A DNA stretch of 64,000 nt from Halogeometricum sp. S1BR25-6 (GTDB lineage: Archaea; Halobacteriota; Halobacteria; Halobacteriales; Haloferacaceae). The translations under genes and the position numbers were made by a program. Under the pieces are notes generated by a model. That model was not told the DNA's origin and did not search any database. It saw only the letters and a list, made by a program, of their open reading frames with translations. This document shows, one piece after another, positions 18,213-26,775 of the stretch. The stretch is taken from the NCBI RefSeq assembly GCF_031624495.1, contig NZ_JAMQOP010000002.1, positions 496,001 to 560,000 of the forward strand. Reading direction: 5' to 3'. Each line of letters begins with the position of its first letter. The stretch's first letter is position 1.

Positions 18213-19214
18213 GTGACCCGACCCTCCGGCAGGGGCGAGTGGAAGCAGGCCAAGTACGTCGACCGGGAGGGTGACGGCTACCGGACCGACGGGCGCGACG
18301 CCGAGAAACCCTCGCGGGAGTCGTTCTCGAAGGTGACGATGGGCTTCGAGAGCGGCGGCGAACGCTGCTCGGGGTGGCTCTACCGCCCCGACCGACCCGC
18401 CGACCCGCCGGTCGTCGTCATGGCCGGCGGCCTCGCGGGCGAGCGCTCGTTCGGCCTGCCCGCCTACGCCGAGCGACTCGCGGAGGCGGGGTACGCCGTC
18501 TTCCTGTTCGACTACCGCAACCACGGCGACAGCGACGGCGACCCGCGGAACCTCGTCTCGCCGTCGCGCCAGCGGACCGACTGGGAGGCGGCCGTCGAGA
18601 GCGTCCGGGGTCGGGACGGCCTCGACGACACCCGCCTCGTCCTCTGGGGCGCCGACTTGGGCGGCGGGCACGCCCTCGACGTGGCCGCGGATGACCCGCG
18701 CGTGCGCGCCGTCGTCGCGCAGACGCCGGTGCTCTCGGGCCGGTCGTTCCTCTCGACGCGGGGCCTCGGCTTCGTCGCGAAATCGGTGCTGTCGGGGGTT
18801 CGCGACCGACTCCAGTCGCTTCTCACCGACCCGCACACCGTCCCCGTCGCCGGCGACCCCGAGGAGTTCGCCCTCGTCTCGACGGCCGGCGCGCGCCGGG
18901 GCTACCTCGACACCGTCCCCTCTGATAGCGACTGGGACAACGAGACGCCCGCCCGGTCGCTTCTCAATCTCGTCCGCTTCTCGGCCGGCGACGACCTAGA
19001 GAGTGTCGCCTGTCCCGTTCTCGTCGTCGGCGGGACGCGCGACGACGTGGTGCCCGTCGGGGGCGTCGAGTCCGCGGCGGACTCGCTGTCGGACGCGACG
19101 TTCCTCCGCCTGCCGACCGGCCACTTCGACGTCTACGAGGGTAGCGGTCTGGAGTCGGTCGTCGGCCACGGCCTCGCGTTCCTCGACGCTGAAGTCGACG
19201 ACGCCGACCACTAG
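18213..19214 (+). CDS. Alpha/beta hydrolase with Asp at the nucleophile position
   Basis: The protein has 333 residues from the GTG at 18213. An in-frame GTG at 18138 would add 25 residues of poor composition. The fold is clear: VVVMAGGLAGERSFGLPAYA near the oxyanion region and AGYAVFLFDYRNHGDSDG. The nucleophile elbow reads LWGADLGGGHAL, with Asp148 where related YcjY/FrsA-like hydrolases have Ser. The acid (CPVLVVGGTRDDVVPV, Asp277/278) and His304 (LPTGHFDVYEG) are present. Asp nucleophiles occur in haloalkane dehalogenases and epoxide hydrolases, but overall similarity here is to esterase-like proteins. The substrate is unknown. It is probably cytoplasmic. Confidence 0.82.
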   Translation: MTRPSGRGEWKQAKYVDREGDGYRTDGRDAEKPSRESFSKVTMGFESGGERCSGWLYRPDRPADPPVVVMAGGLAGERSFGLPAYAERLAEAGYAVFLFDYRNHGDSDGDPRNLVSPSRQRTDWEAAVESVRGRDGLDDTRLVLWGADLGGGHALDVAADDPRVRAVVAQTPVLSGRSFLSTRGLGFVAKSVLSGVRDRLQSLLTDPHTVPVAGDPEEFALVSTAGARRGYLDTVPSDSDWDNETPARSLLNLVRFSAGDDLESVACPVLVVGGTRDDVVPVGGVESAADSLSDATFLRLPTGHFDVYEGSGLESVVGHGLAFLDAEVDDADH

Positions 19215-19279
19215 CCGAGTATCAAACGGGAGATTCGGCAGGGTACCGTTATTCGTCTCCGGCTCTCCGTTGTGATATC

Positions 19280-19369
19280 ATGCACTGTCCGACCGGTCGC
19301 GCGTGTAGGGCCGCCGTCACCGTACTGTTGATTCTCTCGGTCGCCGCGTCGATGGAGGGGTCCGCGTAG
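19280..19369 (+). CDS. Possible 29-residue hydrophobic small protein
   Basis: The ORF starts MHCPTGRACR and continues into a hydrophobic stretch AAVTVLLILSVAAS. A TATA-like ttatt at 19249-19253 is 27-31 bases before the ATG, the spacing of a leaderless haloarchaeal promoter. It lies about 100 bases before the TIGR00300 gene on the same strand. It could be a small membrane protein, a leader ORF, or chance. Confidence 0.3.
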   Translation: MHCPTGRACRAAVTVLLILSVAASMEGSA

Positions 19370-19472
19370 GCCGCTGTCTTTCGGAGGGTTCGATTCGCGA
19401 CCGCCGAACCCTGTCAACCCCCGTCGGGACGCGTGCGTGACCTTCTTAGGACGGCACTGCGCACATCCGACG

Positions 19473-20765
19473 ATGACCGCCACGCGAACCGTCGAGTTGG
19501 AGGGGCACATCATCGACTCCGGGATGATGCAGCGGGCGTTCGGACTCGTGATGGACCTCGGCGGCGACTTCGAGGTCGAGGAGTTCGTCGTCGGCAAGCA
19601 CAAGGACAAGACGTCGCACTGCCGGATGGCCGTCTCGGCCGGTCCGGACGAGGACGACGCCGAGTTACAGGAGATTCTGCACGAACTGCACCAGATCGGC
19701 GCGAACCTCATCGATCCGGTGGACGCCCGCGTCGTCCCCGCTCCGGCCGACCAAGTCGTCCCGCACGGCTTCTACTCGACGACGAACCACCCCACGCGCG
19801 TCCGCTACGAGAGCGAGTGGATCGACGTCGAGAACATCGAGATGGACTGCGCGATAGTGGTCGAGGACGACGGCGACGACGTCCGCGCGTACACGAAGGT
19901 GCTGAACGCCATCGAGGAGGGTGACCTCGTCGTGACCGACGAGGCGGGCGTCCGCGTCGACCCGCCCGAACGCCCCCGCGACGCCTCCGGCCCGTTCGGG
20001 TTCATGCAGGGCGGCGTCTCCTCGGAGCGACCCTCCGAGTCGCTCATCAAACAGGTCGCGGAGGCTCTCGAAGAGACGAAACGGGAGGGGGGGAACGTGC
20101 TCGTCGTCGCCGGCCCGGCCCTCATCCACGCCGGCGCGGCCGAGGACTTAGCCCGCCTCGTCCGCGAGGGCTACGTCGACATGATATCCGCGGGCAACGG
20201 CTTCGCCACCCACGACATCGAACGCGGTCTGTACGGCACCTCGCTCGGGATGGATATGGAGACGATGGAGCACCCGCGGAAGGGGCACAAACACCATATC
20301 TACACCATCAGCGAGGTCATCCGCGCGGGCGGCATCGAGGAGGCCGTCGAAGAGGGCCTCATCGGCAGCGGAATCATGTACGAGTGCGTGCAGAACGACG
20401 TACCGTACGTCCTCGCCGGGTCCATCCGCGACGACGGCCCCCTTCCGGACACCATCACCGACGCGGTGGAGGCGCAGAACGCCATCCGCGAACAGGCCCA
20501 CGAGGCCGACATGGTGTTGATGCTCTCGACCCTCCTGCACTCGGTGGCCGTCGGCAACTGCCTCCCCTCGACGACGCGCGTCGTCTGCGTCGACATCAAC
20601 CCCGCGACGGTGACGCAGTTGCTCGACCGCGGGAGTTCACAGGCCATCGGCATGGTGACCGACATCGGGACGTTCGTGCCGACGCTGGCCGACGAGGTGC
20701 TGACCGGCGACAGTTCGGTCACGGACGGCGGCGAGGACGCCGAGGAGGACGCGGCGGACGACTGA
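19473..20765 (+). CDS. TIGR00300 family protein, probable archaeal ornithine cyclodeaminase
   Basis: The protein has 430 residues from the ATG at 19473 (MTATRTVELEGHIIDSGMM); 12 more upstream codons are open but unlikely. The first 100 residues are the LOR/SDH conserved region (GGDFEVEEFVVGKHKDKTSH). The C-terminal two thirds contain LVVAGPALIHAGAAEDLARL, MISAGNGFATHDIE and VCVDINPATVTQLLDRG, consistent with an NAD-binding fold. A methanogen member has been characterised as an ornithine cyclodeaminase that makes proline and ammonia; that function is inferred here by family. No proline or arginine genes are adjacent. Confidence 0.83.
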   Translation: MTATRTVELEGHIIDSGMMQRAFGLVMDLGGDFEVEEFVVGKHKDKTSHCRMAVSAGPDEDDAELQEILHELHQIGANLIDPVDARVVPAPADQVVPHGFYSTTNHPTRVRYESEWIDVENIEMDCAIVVEDDGDDVRAYTKVLNAIEEGDLVVTDEAGVRVDPPERPRDASGPFGFMQGGVSSERPSESLIKQVAEALEETKREGGNVLVVAGPALIHAGAAEDLARLVREGYVDMISAGNGFATHDIERGLYGTSLGMDMETMEHPRKGHKHHIYTISEVIRAGGIEEAVEEGLIGSGIMYECVQNDVPYVLAGSIRDDGPLPDTITDAVEAQNAIREQAHEADMVLMLSTLLHSVAVGNCLPSTTRVVCVDINPATVTQLLDRGSSQAIGMVTDIGTFVPTLADEVLTGDSSVTDGGEDAEEDAADD

Positions 20766-20768
20766 ACC

Positions 20769-21173
20769 TCACTCCATCCGTTCGAGCGGAACGACCGACA
20801 TCGGTCGGTTCGAGTTGAGGAGAATCTTCTGCGCCGTGCTGCCGAAGACGACTTTCGCCGTCGGGTTGCGCTTGCGGACGCCGAGGAGAATCTCGTCGGC
20901 GTCGACCTCCTCGGCGTAGTCGAGGACGTCCGTGGCGGCGTCGTTGCCGCGGACGAACTGGCGGGTCTCCACCTCGGCGAACCCGCCGAGACGGGACGCG
21001 ACGACGTTGAGGGCGTCTTCGCCGTCGCGCGCGTCCTCGCCCGACGTCTCGTCGCCGCCGGGCAGGGAGTTCACCGCGTGGACGGTGTCGCCGTCGTCGA
21101 GGCGGGAGAGCAGGTAATCGCAGAGGGCGGCGCTCGTGTCGACGTGGTTCGTCGCCAGCACGTACGTTGTCAT
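20769..21173 (-). CDS. Universal stress protein (UspA family)
   Basis: The protein has 134 residues from the ATG at 21173 (MTTYVLATNHVDTSAALCDY). The C-terminal ATP-binding pattern of the Usp fold is seen as LGVRKRNPTAKVVFGSTAQK followed by NRPMSVVPLE. The same frame stays open to 22403, but that part is antisense to the next gene. It is convergent with the TIGR00300 gene and only 3 bases from it. Ligand and role are unknown. Confidence 0.87.
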   Translation of the reverse strand: MTTYVLATNHVDTSAALCDYLLSRLDDGDTVHAVNSLPGGDETSGEDARDGEDALNVVASRLGGFAEVETRQFVRGNDAATDVLDYAEEVDADEILLGVRKRNPTAKVVFGSTAQKILLNSNRPMSVVPLERME

Positions 21174-21284
21174 ACCCCACGATTCGCGTCGTGTGACAAA
21201 AATCCGCCGCCCCCGGTGCGCGGACGGTCGATTCGACCCCGCCCGAACACAAAGCCTATACCGAACAGTTCTATCTGCTGACGT

Positions 21285-22307
21285 ATGAACCGAGACGCCG
21301 CCCTCGCGACGGCCGCCGTCGGAGTCGTCGCCGTCGCCCTCCTCGCGGTCCTCGCCGTTCCCGGGGTGCTCGCCGACCCCGCCGAGGAGGTGACCCGACC
21401 CGGACCGGTCGACGTGACGGAGATGAACATCGGCTACGACGACGCCGCGGTCCGCGGCGAGACGGTGACGCTCGGCGTGGAGACGCGCATGCGTCACCGC
21501 GGCGACCCGACGCCGAACGTGACGCTTCTCGTCCGCGCCGTCGACGCCGACTCCGGACTCGTGGCGACGACGGAGACGGTCGACGTCGGAACGCTCGAAG
21601 ACGACGGCGAAACGGCCGTCGGGACGAACCTCACGGTCGAACGCGAAGGGGGCTACCGCATCGAGGCGGTCCTGTTCCGCGACGACGAACGCGTCGACGA
21701 GGCGTCGAAGACGGTCCGCGGGTTGGAGGCGCTGACGCCGGCGTACGCGCGGACGACCGTCGCGTTCAGCGACCGCGAGGCGCTCCCGCCCCTCTCCTTT
21801 TCGGTCGCGGAGGGCGGCGGAAACCGGACGACGCTGGACCTCGCGGCGTCGCTGACGAACGCGGGGGATTCCCCCTCCGAGGACCTCGCGGTGACGTTCG
21901 TCCTGCGGCAGGCGGACTCGAACGTCGTCGCCGCGCGGACGACGAGCGACGTGGGGGCGATTCGACCGGGGCGGACCACCACGACGACGGCGTCGGCGAC
22001 GGTGCCGGCGGGCTACAACTACTACCTCGACGCCGTGCTGACGAAGGACGGCGTCGTCGTCGACACCGCCCGCGCGGCGGCGAACCTCGACCCGACGAGG
22101 CGCATCGCCGTGAACGAGACCGAAGAGGAAGTAGAGTTCCGCGTCGAGGACTTCGAGTCCGGCGGCGCGGAAGGGGGTCGGTCGACGGAGATGCCGGAGG
22201 CGACGGCGGCGGGCGAGACGGACGGCGGCGCGGCCGGGTTCGGCGTCGGCGTCGCCGCCGTCGCCCTCCTCGCGGCGGCGCTTCTCGCGCGGAGGCGAGA
22301 ACGATGA
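21285..22307 (+). CDS. Secreted surface protein with PGF-CTERM-like tail
   Basis: The protein has 340 residues. An N-terminal hydrophobic segment (AAVGVVAVALLAVLAVPGVL) acts as signal peptide or anchor. Two or more beta-rich repeats follow (VTLGVETRMRHRGDPTPNV and LDLAASLTNAGDSPSEDLAV), resembling DUF7490-type surface domains. The C-terminus AAGFGVGVAAVALLAAALL followed by ARRRER is the tripartite sorting signal of archaeosortase A substrates, but reads AGF where PGF is usual. A Thr/Ala/Gly/Glu linker precedes it. It probably sits outside the membrane. The next gene overlaps its stop by 4 bases. Confidence 0.83.
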   Translation: MNRDAALATAAVGVVAVALLAVLAVPGVLADPAEEVTRPGPVDVTEMNIGYDDAAVRGETVTLGVETRMRHRGDPTPNVTLLVRAVDADSGLVATTETVDVGTLEDDGETAVGTNLTVEREGGYRIEAVLFRDDERVDEASKTVRGLEALTPAYARTTVAFSDREALPPLSFSVAEGGGNRTTLDLAASLTNAGDSPSEDLAVTFVLRQADSNVVAARTTSDVGAIRPGRTTTTTASATVPAGYNYYLDAVLTKDGVVVDTARAAANLDPTRRIAVNETEEEVEFRVEDFESGGAEGGRSTEMPEATAAGETDGGAAGFGVGVAAVALLAAALLARRRER

Positions 22308-22669
22308 CCGACCGAGCGGGGGCGGACAGAGAGAGGAACGATGCGGCGGACGCAGACGGAGACACGACCATGCCAACCGATTCGACGACCGAGACGGGAG
22401 CACCGACGCGGGAACCGAGCGACGACGAGGGGAGCGCCGTCGACAGACTGCGAACGACGCTGAATTACGCCGTCCTCGGCGGACTGCTGCTCCTGGCGGC
22501 GATTTCGGCGGTGCAGTTGTACCTCGCCGTCGGGCGGACCATCTCCACGTTCGTCGTCTACGAGTACCGCGCGCCGCTGATGGTCGCGTTCAACCTCGCC
22601 GTCCTGTTGCTCGCCGCGCTCGGAATCTCGCTGCAACTGCGCCGCCTATCGGGGTCCGAGGAGGAGTGA
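22304..22669 (+). CDS. Small membrane protein, two predicted spans
   Basis: The protein has 121 residues. A polar acidic N-terminus of about 50 residues is followed by two hydrophobic segments (LNYAVLGGLLLLAAISAVQL and LMVAFNLAVLLLAALGISL). The ATGA overlap with the upstream surface-protein gene suggests that the two are co-translated and may work together. I do not recognise the family. An internal ATG near 22370 would shorten the N-terminus. Confidence 0.75.
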   Translation: MTDRAGADRERNDAADADGDTTMPTDSTTETGAPTREPSDDEGSAVDRLRTTLNYAVLGGLLLLAAISAVQLYLAVGRTISTFVVYEYRAPLMVAFNLAVLLLAALGISLQLRRLSGSEEE

Positions 22670-22673
22670 GCGG

Positions 22674-23495
22674 TCAGACGACGAACAGCCACGCGAGGAA
22701 CACCGCCAGACCGCCGAGGAAGGTGCTGGCGACGGCGTGGAGACGGAGTTCGTCGAGGAGGTCGTGGGCGTCACCCTCCACCGAGAGGTGTTCGTGTATC
22801 TCGCTGCCTATCTCACAGCGGGGGAGGAAGTCCATCGCGACGTGGAGAAAGACGCCCGCGGCGAAGCCGAAGACGACGCCGCGGAACGGCGCCGACCCCG
22901 GCAGGACGACGACGCTGGCGAGGATGGCCGCGATTCCGAGCGCCGACGCCGGGAGCAGGAGCGCCGAGACGGCGCGCCGCTTCGAGGCGAGGCGGCGCGC
23001 GGCGGCGTACCCCGCCGGTCCCTTGTGCGAGACGATAGCGAGGCCGAGCGTCGGACCGAGGTTCGGCATGTTCCCGTAGACGATACCGATGATGAGGCCC
23101 GCCGAGAAGGCGTGCGCGGCGAGTTCCGCGACGGTCCGGTCGACGGGTAACTCCATGTGCGCGAGTCGGTGGCCGACGGTGTGGGAGCCGAACCCGGCCA
23201 GCAGACCCGCCGCGATGCCGAACCCGCCGTACTGCGGGTGGTGGCCGATGGCCTGCGGCACCAAGAAGACGGCCGCGCTGGTCACCATCGCGCCGCTGGC
23301 GAGACCGTAGCCCCACACGAGGGCGTTCGCCCCCTCGTCGCGATGTCGGGCGCCGAGGGGAGCGGCGAGCGCCATCGCCGCGAACGCCACCCAGGTTATC
23401 CCGAGCAGTTTCCACGCGCCGGCGCTGGCCGCGTACACCGAGAGCGCGACGAAGACGGCGGTAGCGCCGACGCCGACGCGAGAGATTCGGGACAC
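22674..23495 (-). CDS. ZIP-family divalent metal transporter
   Basis: The protein has 273 residues from the GTG at 23495 (reads VSRISRVGVGATAVF). About eight hydrophobic spans are present. The paired ZIP motifs appear as AAHAFSAGLIIGI (TM4) and AIVSHKGPAGYAAARRL (TM5), with the metal-coordinating His residues kept. It probably moves zinc or a similar cation across the membrane. An in-frame GTG at 23531 would add 12 residues, but it would place a perfect-looking operator inside the gene. I prefer 23495 because both dyads then lie just upstream of the start. Confidence 0.83.
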   Translation of the reverse strand: MSRISRVGVGATAVFVALSVYAASAGAWKLLGITWVAFAAMALAAPLGARHRDEGANALVWGYGLASGAMVTSAAVFLVPQAIGHHPQYGGFGIAAGLLAGFGSHTVGHRLAHMELPVDRTVAELAAHAFSAGLIIGIVYGNMPNLGPTLGLAIVSHKGPAGYAAARRLASKRRAVSALLLPASALGIAAILASVVVLPGSAPFRGVVFGFAAGVFLHVAMDFLPRCEIGSEIHEHLSVEGDAHDLLDELRLHAVASTFLGGLAVFLAWLFVV

Positions 23496-23498
23496 GCT

Positions 23499-23561
23499 GT
23501 TAACTCTCGAACCGAGGTTAATATGACCCACGATGTTAACTCCATAGACGAAGTTAATAAC
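23499..23561 (-). promoter_or_regulatory. Two dyads upstream of the ZIP transporter, probable metal-regulator operator
   Basis: The first dyad (23499-23522) reads GTTAACTC, 7 bases, GAGGTTAAT; the second (23535-23561) reads GTTAACTCC, about 9 bases, GAAGTTAATAAC. All four half-sites are variants of TTAACTYC. Both lie directly upstream of the proposed ZIP start, and one may span the TATA element. A DtxR/MntR-like or ArsR-like repressor is a reasonable guess. Confidence 0.65.
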
Positions 23562-23612
23562 AATGTCGGTCGGACGCCGCTCGGTGTCGACCGAGAAACT
23601 GAGGCCGAAGCC

Positions 23613-24314
23613 TCAGCGCGTCGCGTCCTTCCACGCGCGCAGGTCGAGGCGGGCGCCGTCGAGGTCAGAACGGTCGAGTGCGGCGGCCCAGACGAACATC
23701 GGCGCGACGTCCGCGGGGTCGCGACCCGCCCCGCCGGAGAGGTCCGTCGCCACGAGTCCGGGGTCGACGATGCCGACGGCCGGGTCAGCGTCGGCCGCGA
23801 ACTGCCGGGCGAGACCCTCGACGGCCGCCTTGGAGACGGCGTAGGCGCCCATTCCGGGTTTCGCGTCTGCGGCGATAGACCCGGAGGGGACGAGGACGCG
23901 CGCGTCGTCGCTCGCGTGGGGGAGGAACTCCCGAACCGACGCGAACACGCCGCGGACGTTCGTGCGGAGGGTATCGTCGAACCGGGTGTAGGACTCCTCG
24001 CCCATCGGCGCCTCGCCCGGCGCCGCGTGGTTCACCGCGGCGTTGGCGACGAGGACCGCGATTCCGTCCGCGCCGGCGCCGCGCGCGGCCGTCTCCATCA
24101 GTCGTTCCACGTCGAACTCGTCGCGCACGTCGGCGCGGACGGCCTCGACGGACCCCGCCGCGCCCTCGGCGTCCGCGACGACGCCCGAGAGCGACCCCTC
24201 GTCGCGGGCGCAGGCGACGACGCGCGCCCCTTCGGCGGCGAACGCCGCCGCGAGGGCCGCCCCGATTCCGCGACTCGCGCCCGTGAGTACGACCGTCCGA
24301 CCGTCTACGTCCAT
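23613..24314 (-). CDS. Short-chain dehydrogenase/reductase
   Basis: The protein has 233 residues from the ATG at 24314 (MDVDGRTVVLTGASRGIGAA). The nucleotide motif TGASRGIG is at residues 9-16. ANAAVN follows in the position of NNAG. The catalytic Ser (VPSGSIAAD) and YAVSK are present, so the enzyme should be active with NAD(P). The substrate is unknown. It is divergent from crtD, but a link to carotenoids cannot be claimed. Confidence 0.9.
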   Translation of the reverse strand: MDVDGRTVVLTGASRGIGAALAAAFAAEGARVVACARDEGSLSGVVADAEGAAGSVEAVRADVRDEFDVERLMETAARGAGADGIAVLVANAAVNHAAPGEAPMGEESYTRFDDTLRTNVRGVFASVREFLPHASDDARVLVPSGSIAADAKPGMGAYAVSKAAVEGLARQFAADADPAVGIVDPGLVATDLSGGAGRDPADVAPMFVWAAALDRSDLDGARLDLRAWKDATR

Positions 24315-24418
24315 GCCTCCCGTGAGGACGCACACACCGTAAGCGCTCCGTCGGCGGAACCCGGGGGCCGTTCCGCCACAGTCAGTCGATTTATGCGTTC
24401 TACGTCCTAAGGTCGGCT

Positions 24419-25918
24419 ATGAAATCTGTCTCGGATCTCTCCGCGGTCGAGGGGTCGTCCGTGGTCGTCGTCGGCGGCGGATTCGGCGGCCTCTCGACGG
24501 CGTGCTACCTCGCCGACGCCGGCGCCGACGTGACCCTCCTCGAGAAGAACGAACAGTTGGGCGGGCGGGCGAGTCGCCTCGAACGGGACGGGTTCCGCTT
24601 CGACATGGGGCCCTCGTGGTATCTCATGCCCGACGTGTTCGAGGACTTCTTCGGCCACTTCGACCGCACGCCCTCGGATTACTACGGGCTGACGCGACTG
24701 GACCCCCACTACCGCATCTTCTTCAAGGACGGCGACAGCGTCGACATGGTGTCGGACCTCGAAGCGAACAAGGAGACGTTCGAGTCGTACGAACCCGGCG
24801 CGGGCGAGCAGTTCGAGAAGTACCTGGAGAAATCCGAGAAGAACTACGAGGTGGGGATGGAGCACTTCGTCTACACCGACCGGACCGAACTCTCCGATTT
24901 CGCCACCTGGGACGTGATGAAGAACGCGCGCGGCCTCTCGCTCGTCGGGTCGATGCAGGACCACGTCGAGCGCTACTTCTCGCACCCGAAACTCCAGCAG
25001 ATCATGCAGTACACCCTCGTCTTCCTCGGGGGCGCGCCGAACAACACTCCGGCGCTGTACAACCTCATGAGCCACGTCGATTTCAACATGGGCGTCTACT
25101 ACCCCGACGGCGGACTCGGCGGCGTCGTCGACGGCATGGCCGAACTCGGCAAGGAACTCGGCGTCGACTTCCGCGTGAACGCCCCGGCGACGGAGATTCG
25201 CGGCCGCGAGGGCGGGTTCGTCGTCCGCACCGAGGGCGGGGAGTTCTACTCCGACTACGTCGTCAGCGACGCCGACTACCGACACACGGAGATGGACCTC
25301 CTGCCCGAGGGCAAGCGGCAGTACGACGAGGACTACTGGGACACCCGGACGTACGCCCCCTCCGCCTACTTACTCTACCTCGGCGTCGAGGGCGACGTGC
25401 CGAACCTCGAACACCACACGCTCGTCCTCCCGACGGACTGGAACGACCACTTCGAGAAGATATTCGACGACCCGGCGTGGCCCGACGACCCCGCCTACTA
25501 CCTCTGCGTCCCCTCGAAGACGGACGACGACGTCGCCCCCGAGGGACACTCGAACCTGTTCGCTCTCGTGCCCATCGCCGCCGGACTCGACGACACGCCG
25601 GAGCGGAGAGAAGAGTATCGAAACCTCGTACTGGACGACATCGCGGAGCACACCGACGAGGACCTGCGCGACCGCATCGTCTTCGAGGAGTCCTTCTGCG
25701 TGAGCGACTTCGCCGAGCGCTACAACAGCACGCGCGGGACGGCGCTGGGCCTCGCGCACACGCTCAGGCAGACGGCGCTCCTGCGCCCGCCGCACCACTC
25801 CGAGGAGGTTCCCGGCCTCTACTTCACGGGGTCGTTCACCACGCCCGGCATCGGCGTCCCGATGTGTCTCATCAGCGGACGTCTGACGGCCGAAGAGATG
25901 GCCGAACGGGTCGCGTGA
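24419..25918 (+). CDS. crtD: Carotenoid 3,4-desaturase / phytoene desaturase family
   Basis: The protein has 499 residues of the CrtI family. The FAD motif VVVVGGGFGGLS is at residues 15-26, with the substrate-side GGRASRLERDGFRFDMGPSW. The C-terminal LYFTGSFTTPGIGVPMCLIS is the family signature. In Haloarcula japonica, a gene at the head of crtD-lyeJ-cruF desaturates C50 intermediates of bacterioruberin; the same order here supports that role. The stop overlaps the GTG start of lyeJ (GTGA). A general phytoene desaturase role cannot be excluded. Confidence 0.88.
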   Translation: MKSVSDLSAVEGSSVVVVGGGFGGLSTACYLADAGADVTLLEKNEQLGGRASRLERDGFRFDMGPSWYLMPDVFEDFFGHFDRTPSDYYGLTRLDPHYRIFFKDGDSVDMVSDLEANKETFESYEPGAGEQFEKYLEKSEKNYEVGMEHFVYTDRTELSDFATWDVMKNARGLSLVGSMQDHVERYFSHPKLQQIMQYTLVFLGGAPNNTPALYNLMSHVDFNMGVYYPDGGLGGVVDGMAELGKELGVDFRVNAPATEIRGREGGFVVRTEGGEFYSDYVVSDADYRHTEMDLLPEGKRQYDEDYWDTRTYAPSAYLLYLGVEGDVPNLEHHTLVLPTDWNDHFEKIFDDPAWPDDPAYYLCVPSKTDDDVAPEGHSNLFALVPIAAGLDDTPERREEYRNLVLDDIAEHTDEDLRDRIVFEESFCVSDFAERYNSTRGTALGLAHTLRQTALLRPPHHSEEVPGLYFTGSFTTPGIGVPMCLISGRLTAEEMAERVA

Positions 25919-26775
25919 CGCGCGCCGCGTCCGCCCGCGGCCGACTCTCCTATCTCTTCACGCTGTCGCGGCCGCGCTTTTGGCTCTACCTCGCCGGCCC
26001 CGTCCTCGTCGGCGCCGCCTTCGCCGCCGACGTCGTGAGCGACCTGTACGCCCTACCCACCCTCGTCCTCGCGGGCTACTTCCTCCTGCCGGCGAACGTG
26101 CTCGTCTACGGCGTCAACGACGCGTTCGACGCCGACGTCGACGAACGAAACCCGAAGAAAGACGAGAAGGAGGCGCGCTGGCGGGGGAATGGGGACGCCG
26201 TCGTCACCGCCGTCGTCGTCGCCTCGGGACTCCTCGGCGTCGTCGCGTTCGCCGTCACCCCGACGCTCGCGTGGCCGTACCTCGCGGGCTTTTTCTTCCT
26301 CGGCATCGAGTACAGCGCCCCTCCTCTGCGATTCAAAACAACGCCGCTTCTCGACTCCGTCTCGAACGGGCTGTACGTCATGCCCGGCGCGGCGGCGTTC
26401 GCCGCCGTCGCGGGCCGTCACCCGCCCGCGGCCGCCGTCGTCGGCGCGTGGCTGTGGACGATGGGGATGCACACGTTCTCGGCGATTCCCGACATCGAAC
26501 CGGACCGCGAGGCGGGCATCCGCACGACGGCGACGCTCCTTGGCGAGCGCCGCACGTACGCCTACTGCGCGCTGTGTTGGCTCGCCGCCGCGGCCGGGTT
26601 CGCCCTCGTCGACCCGCGCCTCGGCGCCGTGCTGTTCGCCTATCCCGTGGCCGTCTTCGCCGTCGTCCGCTCGAACGTCGACGTCGAACGCGCCTACTGG
26701 TGGTATCCGGCCCTGAACACGCTCGTCGGCACGGCCCTCACGGTGGGAGCACTCTGGAGGCTGGTGCATGGCTGA
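25915..26775 (+). CDS. lyeJ: Lycopene elongase/hydratase (UbiA prenyltransferase)
   Basis: The protein has 286 residues from the GTG at 25915. It has the two Asp-rich motifs of UbiA enzymes: NDAFDADVD at residues 68-76 and DIEPDREAG at about 193. Seven to nine membrane spans are predicted. The family member in this gene order adds C5 units to lycopene in C50 carotenoid synthesis. The long open frame upstream is a shadow of crtD. It overlaps crtD by 4 bases and cruF by 8, so the three genes are one operon. Confidence 0.9.
   Translation: MTRAASARGRLSYLFTLSRPRFWLYLAGPVLVGAAFAADVVSDLYALPTLVLAGYFLLPANVLVYGVNDAFDADVDERNPKKDEKEARWRGNGDAVVTAVVVASGLLGVVAFAVTPTLAWPYLAGFFFLGIEYSAPPLRFKTTPLLDSVSNGLYVMPGAAAFAAVAGRHPPAAAVVGAWLWTMGMHTFSAIPDIEPDREAGIRTTATLLGERRTYAYCALCWLAAAAGFALVDPRLGAVLFAYPVAVFAVVRSNVDVERAYWWYPALNTLVGTALTVGALWRLVHG

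Noticed and set aside
24502-25914. N-terminal extension of lyeJ through the crtD gene (ORF of 757 codons)
   Set aside because: The added part is in another frame of crtD and is Arg-rich. The GTG at 25915 overlaps the crtD stop and gives the normal UbiA length.
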